A stretch of DNA of 64,000 bases from Dyella tabacisoli (GTDB taxonomy: Bacteria > Pseudomonadota > Gammaproteobacteria > Xanthomonadales > Rhodanobacteraceae), in NCBI RefSeq assembly GCF_003350925.1, contig NZ_KZ857183.1:1-64000 (forward strand), given 5' to 3'. Every line of letters begins with the position of its first letter. Position 1 is the stretch's first letter. The notes under the pieces are model-generated. The model was not told where the DNA came from. It searched no databases and was given only the letters and a program-made list of their open reading frames with translations. Shown one piece after another: positions 55,873 to 64,000 of this stretch. A program made the translations under genes and the position numbers.

Positions 55873-56041
55873 ATGGTTCACTGTAGGCCACCCATGGGTG
55901 GTTTGCAAGCGGAAGCCCTTTCCTGCTGTGGCGTCGCCCAATGGCCATCTTTAAACGGACAGCTTAAGGCGCCTGTCCCGCTTTGCGTCTGGGCATGCGC
56001 TATGCTCCAGCGAACCGATTAGCATTCCAGTCATCTGAGTC

Positions 56042-56722
56042 ATGCGCGCTTTAGTTGTTGAGGATCAGGCACCTGTCAGGAATGCCATCGCGAAACGGCT
56101 CCGCGCTTCAGGGCATGCGGTTGATGAGGCGGCTGATGGCGCCACCGCCGAATCGTTTATCCAGTCATATACCTACGACGTGTTGGTCCTGGACCGGCTC
56201 CTGCCCGATGGCGATGCACTGCTTCGCCTGAAGGGCTGGCGAGACCGAGGAGTGACCACGCCTGCTCTGTTCCTGACCGCTTTCGATCGGGTGGCCGATC
56301 GGCTGAGTGGCTTCGAGGCTGGGGCCGATGACTATCTGGTCAAACCGTTCGACATGGAAGAGTTGCTTGCTCGCCTTGCCGCGATAGCGCGTCGTGGATC
56401 AGTCATCAGGCCTAGCACTATTCGTATTGCCGACCTCGAGGTTGATATCGGGCGTCGTGAAGTTCGGCGCGCCGGCATTGCCCTCCCTCTGCGCAACAAG
56501 GAGTTTGTCGCCCTGCAGTTGTTGGCGGAGCGTGCTGGAAAGGTCGTGTCGCGCGATGAACTGATCGCCGGGTGTTGGGGTGAGGAGCATCTGCCGGCGT
56601 CCAATGCCGAAGAAGTTATCATTGCGTCGTTGCGCAGAAAACTGGGCGGGCCGCCGCTGCTTCACACGGTGCGCGGGGCTGGATACATCCTTGAGGCGCC
56701 CGATGGCAAAGCGTCGTCATAA
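56042..56722 (+). CDS. OmpR/PhoB-type response regulator
   Basis: The 226-residue protein has a receiver domain with VVEDQ (acidic pocket), the phosphorylated Asp in VLVLDRLLPDG and Lys in YLVKPF, then an OmpR-type winged helix with IADLEVDIGRREVRRAGIAL, EFVALQLLAERAGKVVSRDE and VIIASLRRKLGGPPLLHTVR, RGAGYIL. The kinase gene starts inside its last 20 bases, so the pair is coupled. The target genes are not identified; the exported agmatine-deiminase genes downstream are candidates by position only. Confidence 0.92.
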   Translation: MRALVVEDQAPVRNAIAKRLRASGHAVDEAADGATAESFIQSYTYDVLVLDRLLPDGDALLRLKGWRDRGVTTPALFLTAFDRVADRLSGFEAGADDYLVKPFDMEELLARLAAIARRGSVIRPSTIRIADLEVDIGRREVRRAGIALPLRNKEFVALQLLAERAGKVVSRDELIAGCWGEEHLPASNAEEVIIASLRRKLGGPPLLHTVRGAGYILEAPDGKASS

Positions 56723-57944
56723 CGCCATCCACCAGCGTCTGTATCTGAAGCTCACCGTGAGCTGGGCTGTCGCGTGGATCGTGGGCATCGCGTGCCTGGG
56801 CACGTTGGCCATAAGCATGAACGGTCGGCTTGGGCGCGTCGGGCTCGAAGACATGCTGCGGCTGCGGGCGACGGCTGTTTATGGGCTGAGCTGGTTTGAT
56901 GCACAAGGCCGCTTTCACGACGAACTCCTCGATAAAGAGCCTGGCCTGCTCACTGGCGGCGTCGATATCTGGGTTATCTCGCAACGATCGCCAGATACCG
57001 TCCTGTTAAGGCCCAAACAGGCCATATTCAACATCCACTCTCCGGCCGAGCTGGCGAATGCCAATGCGGGCAGCGAGGACGGCGCGATCCGCGAGGGGCG
57101 CGACAGCTTGGGCGTCTCTTATTTGTCTTTGACCAAAACCACCTACGACGACGCCGATCGCGTTGTGGCGAGGATCCTCGTGCTGGGCGATCCCAGGGCG
57201 ATCGATGCGGCACATGCCGTCTTTACGCGCAATCTCCTGCTTGCAGTGACCGCGCTTGCCCTGCTCGGCCTCGCGGTCGGCACCCTGTTGGCTCGCCAGA
57301 CCCTACGCCCTGTTGCGGAGACCATGGATATCCGTGAGCGCTTGATCGCGGCGGCGGCCCACGAACTTCGTGCACCGGTGGCTAACCTACTCGCCATCTG
57401 CGATTCGGTGGGTTACGGAGATATCCCGCTGGAGGAAGGTTTTACGCAGGTTCGTCATGTGGCACGAACAAGTGCGACGTTGATCGACAAGCTGCTGCTT
57501 CTGGCGCAGCTCGACTCGTCGGCCGCCGGGGTCATGAAGGAAAAAGTCCGCCTTGACCTGATCGTAGAAGCGGCGCTTCCAGAGGGGCATGGCATCACCA
57601 CGGACATGGAGGAGTCCGTGGTCGTTGCAGACCGGCGCCTCCTGCAAATCGCGGTGCGCAATCTGATCGAGAACGCGTTGACCCATGGACGTAGCAACGG
57701 CGACACCGGCGCTTCGGTACGCATAACAGTGCGCCATCACACGGTCACGATTGAAGATGATGGCGCCGGCTTTCGGATGGATCAGTTGGCGAGTGCGCGG
57801 GAGGCTTTTCGCAAGGCACCGGGGAGCCCGGGTTACGGTCTTGGCTTATCCATCGTGCAACACATTGCCGAACTTCATGGTGGCCAGCTAATTCTCGAGA
57901 ACCTCGCGCCGCACGGCGCCAGAGTGCGCCTGCAGATCAACTGA
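56703..57944 (+). CDS. Membrane sensor histidine kinase
   Basis: The 413-residue protein (ATG 56703) has an N-terminal TM helix (LTVSWAVAWIVGIACLGTLA), a periplasmic domain of ~125 residues, and a second TM (LLLAVTALALLGLAVGTLLA). The H box AAAHELRAPVANLLAICDS has the phosphorylated His, followed by N box LQIAVRNLIENALTHG, G1 IEDDGAGF and G2 GSPGYGLGLSIV. A classic HAMP is not obvious; the linker is short. It phosphorylates the response regulator that overlaps it. Confidence 0.92.
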   Translation: MAKRRHNAIHQRLYLKLTVSWAVAWIVGIACLGTLAISMNGRLGRVGLEDMLRLRATAVYGLSWFDAQGRFHDELLDKEPGLLTGGVDIWVISQRSPDTVLLRPKQAIFNIHSPAELANANAGSEDGAIREGRDSLGVSYLSLTKTTYDDADRVVARILVLGDPRAIDAAHAVFTRNLLLAVTALALLGLAVGTLLARQTLRPVAETMDIRERLIAAAAHELRAPVANLLAICDSVGYGDIPLEEGFTQVRHVARTSATLIDKLLLLAQLDSSAAGVMKEKVRLDLIVEAALPEGHGITTDMEESVVVADRRLLQIAVRNLIENALTHGRSNGDTGASVRITVRHHTVTIEDDGAGFRMDQLASAREAFRKAPGSPGYGLGLSIVQHIAELHGGQLILENLAPHGARVRLQIN

Positions 57945-58163
57945 AGGCTGGGCTGGAAGCCCCCCACAAATATTCATTGTTCGTCTTGCCTGCCCTTCCT
58001 GAGAAGGGCGCTGGATGCAGGGCGGGTCAGCTATTGGCGATGCCACATGAGGTGGCCCGCTGTGCCGGAAAGCAAAGCCGAGGTGTCAGCTCGATATCAG
58101 GTTGGCCTCGTATGGTGCCAGCCGAACCCTTTATGCGCCCTGCGCGCACCCCGAGGTCACGCC

Positions 58164-59282
58164 ATGTCACATCGCGATACGAAACGCCTTGCCACCCGCC
58201 GCCCGGCTTTGCTTCTGGCCGCCATTGCACTTCTCAGCACCGCTTGTGCTGGTGCCCAAACCACGATGCCGCACGAGAATGTGCGCCATGAAGGCACGTG
58301 GCTGCAGTGGCCGCATTCCTATACCTATGGGTCCACCTACAGGGACCGCATCGAGTCGACCTGGATCGAAATGACGCGCTCCCTGGTGAGCGGCGAAAAG
58401 GTCCACATTGTCGCCTACAGCGCCAGTGAGCAGGAGCGCATTCAAAATCTGCTGGCTGAAGCCGACATCCCGCTCACCAACGTGACCTTCGTGGTTCAGC
58501 CAACAGACGACGTGTGGGTTCGCGACAATGGCCCGGTTTTCGTTTATGGCCCTGACCATGCCATGGCTATTCAAAGCTGGGGCTTCAATGGCTGGGGCGG
58601 GAAACAGCCGTACCACTTGAGCGCGGAAGTCCCTGCTGTGGTCGCAAGAGAGCTCAATATGTCGAAGGTCGACCTCAGCAACTATGTTGTTGAAGGCGGT
58701 GCCGTGGAAACCGATGGGCGCGGCACTTTTCTGGCCACGCGCAGTTCTATTCTCAACCCCAACCGTAATCCGGATGTGACCGAAGATCAGATGGATGCGG
58801 TGCTTGCCGCCAACCTGGGTGTTTCAAACTTCATCTGGTTGGACGGTGTTCGGAATGCCGACATCACGGATATGCATATCGACGGCTTTGCGCGATTTGC
58901 AACCAGCGACACCATTGCCACGATGAGTCCGGCCGACCTCAATGACTGGGGCCTTTCTTCCACCGACATCCAGCGACTTTACGCCGCTAAAGATGCCAAT
59001 GGTACGCCGTACAAATTCGTTCAATTTCCGCTCACGGAAAACAACGTGGTGACGAGCTACGGTAAGGACCTCGGATACAAGGGCTCGTATGTCAACTTCT
59101 ATGTCGGCAATTCGGTCGTGCTGATGCCAACGTATAACGACGCGAACGACGCCGTCGCCAAAGCGGCGCTTCAGCGGGTTTTCCCGGATCGCGTGGTGGT
59201 TGGAATCGATGTGCGAAATCTCTACGCCAATGGCGGCATGATCCATTGCGTCACTCAGCAGCAGCCTGAGGGCAGCTTCTGA
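58164..59282 (+). CDS. Exported agmatine deiminase family protein
   Basis: Starting at ATG 58164, the product is 372 residues with a signal peptide (RPALLLAAIALLSTACAGA; STAC could be a lipobox). The catalytic set of the agmatine deiminase/peptidylarginine-deiminase (PPAD-like) family is present: VWVRDNGPVFV, VVEGGAVETDGRGTF, HIDGFARF and the nucleophile Cys in GGMIHCVTQQQPEG. It hydrolyses a guanidine group (agmatine or Arg) to a ureido group plus ammonia, here in the periplasm or outside. A second, longer homologue follows in the same direction. Confidence 0.88.
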   Translation: MSHRDTKRLATRRPALLLAAIALLSTACAGAQTTMPHENVRHEGTWLQWPHSYTYGSTYRDRIESTWIEMTRSLVSGEKVHIVAYSASEQERIQNLLAEADIPLTNVTFVVQPTDDVWVRDNGPVFVYGPDHAMAIQSWGFNGWGGKQPYHLSAEVPAVVARELNMSKVDLSNYVVEGGAVETDGRGTFLATRSSILNPNRNPDVTEDQMDAVLAANLGVSNFIWLDGVRNADITDMHIDGFARFATSDTIATMSPADLNDWGLSSTDIQRLYAAKDANGTPYKFVQFPLTENNVVTSYGKDLGYKGSYVNFYVGNSVVLMPTYNDANDAVAKAALQRVFPDRVVVGIDVRNLYANGGMIHCVTQQQPEGSF

Positions 59283-59431
59283 CGAGGCTTTCGTGTTTCG
59301 GTCGTACGCCCTATGGGCTGGCCAACCCTTCTTGATGCGTTCGTGCATCGATTACCTTGATCGCGTCAGCGGACTTACGCATAGCCATGTCGACTGCGTA
59401 GTCCGCTAACGCTTTACCTAATGCAACGATC

Positions 59432-61252
59432 ATGAAATTGACGAGACGTAAGTTTATTGAGGCATCGATGACAGCCGGTGCTTTTCTCTTGGTCGCTCCC
59501 TTGTCAGGGTGCGGCGGGGATGGCGGCGGTGGCGAAGACGCCGCCGCGAGCGGCAACACGCCTGTGAATCCGGGGGTGCCTACTTCCGTGACCCTCAAAG
59601 TCCCCAGCGAAGGTGCGGAGCACGCGGCGACATGGATGGCGTTTGGCGCCACGGTGTCCGCCTGGGGTGACGATGCCACCATGGTGGCGGCCAACCGGAA
59701 CGGGTCGACAGACCTGCCTCTAACCCGAGCCATGGCGCGCGAAGACCTTATTCGTATCGCGGCGCAACTGTCGCGCTTCGAGTGGGTCAACATGCTTGTC
59801 GACACGTCCAGGAGCGTGAACCTCAACCGCGGCGATCAGGACCTGGTCGATGCGAACGCGCACGTGGCCCGCATGGTTGCCGGCGTCGGCGAAAAGAACA
59901 TTATCCAGTTCACTTCAACGCCGATCAGCGCTTTGACAACGCAGTCGCCCTATCAGACAACTGCCAACGGAGTGCCTGGTGGACGAATCCTGGTCGCCTC
60001 CCCTACGACCGGCCCGGATGCCGGTAAGCCGTTGCCTGCCATTCGATCTGATCGGGTCAGCTTTGCACGGCAGCCGATCAATGACCTGTGGGTTCGGGAT
60101 ACCGCGCCCGTCTTCGCCAAGGGCTCGGATGGCCGGACCTACGGTATCAACTTCAATTTCAACGGATGGGGCCAGGGCTTTGGCCCGAACAATGACGGGC
60201 TGGCACCGTCGGCCAACAATCTCAACGGTCTTCGTCAGGCCACCGGCCTGGCTTCGCTCTTTCGATACGACACCGTCAAGATGGGACCCTTCAATACAAC
60301 CAACGGCCTGGGTGGCGTTGAGTTCCAGGTCATTGATGGCGACATGGACGTTGCGCGCTCGATCATCGAGCGCACCGGGGCAGCCCCGATGTCCACGTGG
60401 CTTACGATGGAGGGAGGCGGCGTAGAGTTGAGCGGCAACGGGCTGGCCATCGTTGCCAAGAGCTGCGTGATAAACAACAACCGCAACCCATCCAAGACGG
60501 TTACAGAGATAGAGGGCGAATTCAATCGACTGCTCGGCGTTCGCAAGGTCTATTGGGTTCCCGGTGTCAGGGGGTCCGAAATTACCGATGGCCACGCCGA
60601 CTTTTACATGCGGTTCCCGGCAGCCGAAGCATCAGCCTTTGCGACGGTGATCCTGGCCACATGGGATGGCGGCAAGGTCAACGACAATGACCGGCAGCCT
60701 ACATCGGTTGATGCCCTGAACTTGTCCGCCTTGCTGGCCAGCCTGCCGGGCGGCGCGTCCCCGCAGACGACGGCTCAAGAAAATCTGACCTATTTCGGCT
60801 CGGCCGGACCGGTGGTGAAGGTATGGCAACCGATGCCTGCGGGGGTACCCACGGCCGTAGTCACATTGGGCTCGCTGACCATCAATCAGATTCCCATCAG
60901 CGATCTCCCCGCGCTCTTGCGGCAGCGCGATCAGATCAACATCGTTCTGCTGCCGACGCCGGACCTCAGCAAGGTCAAGTCGACGGTCAATGTGCGATCA
61001 ACGGGTATCAACAACGCGCTGGTGACATACAGGCAAAGCTTTGAAATCACGTTCGCCGCCGGCTACGTTGGCTACTATGAGGCGAACCGGTGCGTAGTCA
61101 TGTCGCAGTTCGGCGATCCGACGAATGATCTGCTCGCGTTTCAGATCGTCCAGGCCATCTACCCTGAGCGTTACATCATTCAGATAACCACGGACGGCAT
61201 TGCTAACGGCGGCGGCACAATACATTGCGCGACACAGCAGCAAATCATCTGA
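59432..61252 (+). CDS. Long exported agmatine-deiminase-like protein (Tat/lipoprotein signal)
   Basis: The 606-residue protein starts with LTRRKFIEASMTAGAFLLVA (twin-Arg) and LSGC (lipobox) then a Gly-rich linker, so it is an exported lipoprotein. The deiminase core has LWVRDTAPVFA, WLTMEGGGVELSGNG, EITDGHADFYMRF and GGGTIHCATQQQI at the very end. Compared with the upstream homologue it has ~200 extra residues, mainly between residues 390 and 540, including a beta-rich insert. All catalytic residues seem kept. It probably deiminates a larger substrate such as peptides or polyamine conjugates. The two copies suggest a duplicated guanidine-degrading function. Confidence 0.88.
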   Translation: MKLTRRKFIEASMTAGAFLLVAPLSGCGGDGGGGEDAAASGNTPVNPGVPTSVTLKVPSEGAEHAATWMAFGATVSAWGDDATMVAANRNGSTDLPLTRAMAREDLIRIAAQLSRFEWVNMLVDTSRSVNLNRGDQDLVDANAHVARMVAGVGEKNIIQFTSTPISALTTQSPYQTTANGVPGGRILVASPTTGPDAGKPLPAIRSDRVSFARQPINDLWVRDTAPVFAKGSDGRTYGINFNFNGWGQGFGPNNDGLAPSANNLNGLRQATGLASLFRYDTVKMGPFNTTNGLGGVEFQVIDGDMDVARSIIERTGAAPMSTWLTMEGGGVELSGNGLAIVAKSCVINNNRNPSKTVTEIEGEFNRLLGVRKVYWVPGVRGSEITDGHADFYMRFPAAEASAFATVILATWDGGKVNDNDRQPTSVDALNLSALLASLPGGASPQTTAQENLTYFGSAGPVVKVWQPMPAGVPTAVVTLGSLTINQIPISDLPALLRQRDQINIVLLPTPDLSKVKSTVNVRSTGINNALVTYRQSFEITFAAGYVGYYEANRCVVMSQFGDPTNDLLAFQIVQAIYPERYIIQITTDGIANGGGTIHCATQQQII

Positions 61253-61266
61253 TGTAAGGCGTGTTT

Positions 61267-61301
61267 GGCGGCTCTCCCGGATATCGTCCGGGAGAGCCGC
61301 C
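61267..61301. terminator. Perfect 15-bp hairpin, bidirectional terminator
   Basis: Bases 61267-61281 and 61287-61301 are perfectly complementary with a 5-base loop (61282-61286). The hairpin sits exactly between two convergent genes, 14 bases after the agmatine-deiminase stop and 14 before the DUF1501 stop. The stem starts GGCGGCTCTCCC. A long T run is absent, so it may work as a strong hairpin in both directions. Confidence 0.85.
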
Positions 61302-61315
61302 AACTTACGCGCAGC

Positions 61316-62749
61316 TCATCCGAAAATACGCAGATTCGATGAATTGAAACGGCCAAGATTCGGGAAGATGCTGGCGATATCGCTCACGCTTACACCGAGC
61401 CAACTCGCCAGCGTCGCCCCGTATTGATCGACCGCGGTGGTCGGAATGATCTGACCGTAACCGGTATCGTCCGGGTTGCCTGCCGCCGTAGGCAGCAGGC
61501 TGGGCATCGTGCCGTAAAAACGCTGCCCGCGAACCGCACCGCCGACTACGAAGTGATGGCCGCCCCAGCCATGGTCGGTGCCGCCGCTGTTGACCGAAAG
61601 TGAGCGGCCGAAGTCGGAGGCGGTGAAGGCCGTTACGCTCTGATCCAGGCCCAGCGCTACCGTCGAGTTATAGAACGCGGACAGCGCTTGCGAGAGTTGC
61701 GTGAGATTAGCCTGCTGCTGCGCTAATTGATTGGTGTGGGTATCGTAGCCACTGGCAGAAACGAAGAATATCTGACGGCTCGCGCCCAGCTTCGCCCGCA
61801 CTTGCAATAGCTGCGCCACCATTTTGAGTTGATTGCCCAGCTCCGTATCAGGGAATGTCGTGGTAAGTGCCGGTGCCTGACCGAGGGCATTGATAAGCAC
61901 GCTGTAATAGTCGACGGCGCTGCTGCTTGATGCGGCGAATGCGCGCTCAAGCGCGTTGCTCGGCGAGGGGCCTCGAATCAATGCGTTGTAGGCATTCGTG
62001 TCGTCCGTCGTGCCGCCGGCGACCCAGGATTCGGGACCATTACCGAGGTAGCTCATGGCCTGAACGCCGCCTGGGTCGACGGCGTATTGGTTCACCATCA
62101 CTCCGCGCTGAAAGAGATTGGTGCCGGACAAGGTCATGCTCATCGAGAATTGCGGATTGGCATTACCGGACGACAACACATCTGCCATCCTGCCGCCCCA
62201 GCCATTGGCATTGGCGTCGTCCGGGCGCGAGGTCTGCCACTGCGCGGTCTGATCGTCGTGCGAAAACAACTGCGGTGGTGGCTGCACCCGACCTTGCTGA
62301 AACTGCTGCTGCGTGATCGGGTAGAGCAAGGAGCCGACATTGGCGACGACAGCAGCATGCCCTGCATTGAACAGACCGCGCAATTCCGGCATGGCCGGAT
62401 GCAGGCCATAGGCGGCACCATCACTCGGCGGTCCACCAGGCAAGCCCCCGGCGAACGCGGCGGGAATCAGGCTATTCGTCTGGATATCGGCTTGCGCCAA
62501 TGCGAGGCCGGCGCGCGAGCCCGCATAGGTGGCATAGGTTGCGTTGTCGTAAGGCACGATGGTGTTGAAACTATCGTTACCGCCATACAGATACACGCAG
62601 ACCAGGGCCTTGTAATCGTTAAAGGCATAATTGCTATGCGAGGCAGCAGCCTGAAGCAGGCGAAGGTTGCCGAACCCCGAATACAGGCCGACCCCGCCCA
62701 GTGTGGTGTACATGCTACGGCGCAGAAATTCACGACGGCTTATAGGCAT
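61316..62749 (-). CDS. DUF1501 family protein (Tat-exported)
   Basis: The 477-residue protein has a twin-Arg signal (SRREFLRRSMYTTLGGVGLY). The mature part has VCVYLYGGNDSFNTIVPYD, HPAMPELRGLFNAG, SASGYDTHTNQ, ASDFGRSLSVNSGGTDHGWG and GGHHFVVGG, as in the DUF1501 family, a sulfatase/phosphatase-like fold. The ATG lies 10 bases after the stop of the DUF1800 gene, the usual partner, so they form an operon. Its function in the periplasm is unknown. Confidence 0.88.
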   Translation of the reverse strand: MPISRREFLRRSMYTTLGGVGLYSGFGNLRLLQAAASHSNYAFNDYKALVCVYLYGGNDSFNTIVPYDNATYATYAGSRAGLALAQADIQTNSLIPAAFAGGLPGGPPSDGAAYGLHPAMPELRGLFNAGHAAVVANVGSLLYPITQQQFQQGRVQPPPQLFSHDDQTAQWQTSRPDDANANGWGGRMADVLSSGNANPQFSMSMTLSGTNLFQRGVMVNQYAVDPGGVQAMSYLGNGPESWVAGGTTDDTNAYNALIRGPSPSNALERAFAASSSSAVDYYSVLINALGQAPALTTTFPDTELGNQLKMVAQLLQVRAKLGASRQIFFVSASGYDTHTNQLAQQQANLTQLSQALSAFYNSTVALGLDQSVTAFTASDFGRSLSVNSGGTDHGWGGHHFVVGGAVRGQRFYGTMPSLLPTAAGNPDDTGYGQIIPTTAVDQYGATLASWLGVSVSDIASIFPNLGRFNSSNLRIFG

Positions 62750-62759
62750 ATCCGTATCC

Positions 62760-64000
62760 TCATTTCTGCACTGAATATTCGGGTGAATTGATGATCAGGT
62801 AGAGCGCGTGCTGCACACGCTGGCGACCGAGATCGCCTGCGGAGTTGTCGGCCAGTGCATTGAGTCGCGTCAGCAAAGTGTTGTGCATAAAAGATGACAT
62901 CTGGCCCGACATGAACAGCAAGTTGTAGAGATCGACCAGTCCAGCGGGGTTATTGAGCGCGAGTGCCGCATCACGATCCGCATTGATCGACATGGTGTTC
63001 GGACCATTCGACGAATAGCAGCGCGTGCTGGTGGCGTAGTCGCAGAAAATGCGATGAAAGATATCGTTGGGTATGCTTACCGCTGTCGTCGCCGTGTGGA
63101 TCTGGAATTCCGGACCGAACAGCCCGCGCTGGCGAAGCTCCCCCGGTTGCTGGAAATCCGGCTTGAAGAAATTGAAGACGCTGGGCGAGCGCAGCGGCGC
63201 CTGGCCGTAGTCGCTTTCCCATTCTGGATAAGGCGTATCCACCCGGCCGTTTTGCGACACGGCCGCCATCGCTCTCCATAGATGCGTAAGCTTGAGCAAG
63301 GGTTCGCGCAACTTGCCGTAAGCATCCGGATTGGGCACATAAGATGCACCTATCACTGCCTCCGGATCGAGCAGGATCGCCTGCACCACCGCTTGCAGAT
63401 TGCCGCGCACATGCGCACTGCTTCCGTCGTCGGCGAAGACCTGTGCAATGTGGTGGACATAGCCTGGCGTCGGGTTACTCGTCACCAGGCGTTGAATCAG
63501 GCGTCGCGCGATAAACGGACCGACATTGGGGTGATTGAAAATATTGTCCAGCGCGGCGGTCATCTCGGCTTGTGCATTACCGCCATGTACAAGTATGCCA
63601 TTGCTCAATGCCACGCCTGGGTAATTGAGCAACTGCTTGTCCGAGGTGCTGTCGTGAAAGTCGGCAACGGGCTGCAGCGGGCTCCACCATGCGGGATCGT
63701 TTGTGTCGCTCGGGCCGCAATTCGTATAGGTGTCCACAGCGCAACATGTCCATGAGCCTGTGGCACAACTTGTGTTGTTCCAGTTCCAGCCCGTGAACAC
63801 CGCCGCCATGCCGCGCACGGCGGTCTGGTCGTAGGTGGGAATCGGTTGGTTGCTGGCATCCAGCTTGGGGGTGCCATCGGGATTGAGCTGCACCAGCCCG
63901 ACCGAAAATAGCTGCATGACCTCGCGCGCATAGTTCTCGTCGGGATGAATGTTCTGCGTCGGATCAGCCTTCTGATTGGCGAGCATGCTGAGATACGTGG
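62760..64000 (-). CDS. DUF1800 family protein, N-terminus outside the window
   Basis: At least 413 residues are visible. HPDENYAREVMQLFSVGLVQ, AVFTGWNWNN, GVALSNGILVHGG, IFNHPNVGPFIARRLIQRLV, YPEWESDYGQAPLRSPSVFN and YLIINSPEYSVQK are all DUF1800 landmarks. The frame continues past base 64000 with TYLS before the first inner Met, so the start lies to the right. It is the upstream partner of DUF1501. Both are exported proteins with no proven reaction. Confidence 0.9.
   Translation of the reverse strand, partial: TYLSMLANQKADPTQNIHPDENYAREVMQLFSVGLVQLNPDGTPKLDASNQPIPTYDQTAVRGMAAVFTGWNWNNTSCATGSWTCCAVDTYTNCGPSDTNDPAWWSPLQPVADFHDSTSDKQLLNYPGVALSNGILVHGGNAQAEMTAALDNIFNHPNVGPFIARRLIQRLVTSNPTPGYVHHIAQVFADDGSSAHVRGNLQAVVQAILLDPEAVIGASYVPNPDAYGKLREPLLKLTHLWRAMAAVSQNGRVDTPYPEWESDYGQAPLRSPSVFNFFKPDFQQPGELRQRGLFGPEFQIHTATTAVSIPNDIFHRIFCDYATSTRCYSSNGPNTMSINADRDAALALNNPAGLVDLYNLLFMSGQMSSFMHNTLLTRLNALADNSAGDLGRQRVQHALYLIINSPEYSVQK

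Overview
The window looks like an accessory-rich stretch of a moderately GC-rich proteobacterial chromosome. The ordinary genes from about 39 kb onward (exported agmatine-deiminase-like proteins, a Tat-exported DUF1501/DUF1800 pair, a MocR regulator, a two-component system) suggest a gammaproteobacterium of the Xanthomonadales/Rhodanobacteraceae type. That assignment is inference from gene content only.

Layout. (1) 1-21.7 kb is a mobile and defence island, with C-terminal pieces of similar tyrosine recombinases at both ends (2-70 and about 21415-21666). It holds a decayed OLD-family nuclease, a large SIR2-domain protein (1635-5477, minus), a large STAND-type NTPase with a putative DUF4297/Cap4-like N-terminal nuclease domain (5761-9669, minus), a HEPN-like protein, a GNAT acetyltransferase, a phospholipase C/acid-phosphatase-like phosphoesterase with a repeated C-terminal region, several broken genes, and a Tn7/Tn5053-like tniA-tniB-tniQ operon whose tniB is frameshifted. 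The SIR2 and STAND genes are a plausible two-gene anti-phage module.

(2) 22.1-38.8 kb is a very GC-rich, CGATCG-rich, tightly packed plus-strand operon, compositionally unlike its surroundings and probably imported from a myxobacterium-like donor. It encodes, in order: a DegT-type PLP enzyme, an HK97-fold capsid-like protein, a sulfotransferase, an atypical short-chain dehydrogenase, a SAM methyltransferase, a haem-oxygenase-like (PqqC/TenA-like) metal oxidase, a two-module NRPS (C-A-T-C-A-T-TE), a free carrier protein, an acyl/aminoacyl adenylate ligase, an acyl-CoA-dehydrogenase-like flavoprotein and an EamA exporter. A lone HK97-fold protein inside a peptide biosynthetic cluster with a sulfotransferase and an SDR fits the 'natural product' (Family 3) encapsulins. 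The cluster may therefore make a small modified lipodipeptide-like or acyl-dipeptide metabolite in, or with, a protein nanocompartment. This is the most exciting system in the window.

(3) 38.9-47.7 kb is a mosaic of small host genes and remnants: exported proteins, a YkgJ-type cysteine-cluster protein, an AAA-ATPase tail, a MocR regulator with a divergent secreted protein, an alpha/beta hydrolase, an SRPBCC protein and a SLC13/CitMHS-like permease. (4) 47.9-58 kb contains a secreted hypothetical protein, a small operon of ABM monooxygenase, EthD-like protein, alpha/beta hydrolase and ECF sigma factor with a SnoaL-like tail, an LRR-like/SMI1-KNR4 pair, a membrane protein, an ArsR-SRPBCC pair and a response regulator/histidine kinase pair. 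(5) 58-64 kb contains two exported agmatine-deiminase-family proteins, a perfect 15-bp terminator hairpin, and the convergent DUF1800-DUF1501 operon, which runs off the right edge.

No rRNA, tRNA or CRISPR array was recognised. Functions are assigned from motifs read by eye; no database search was run.
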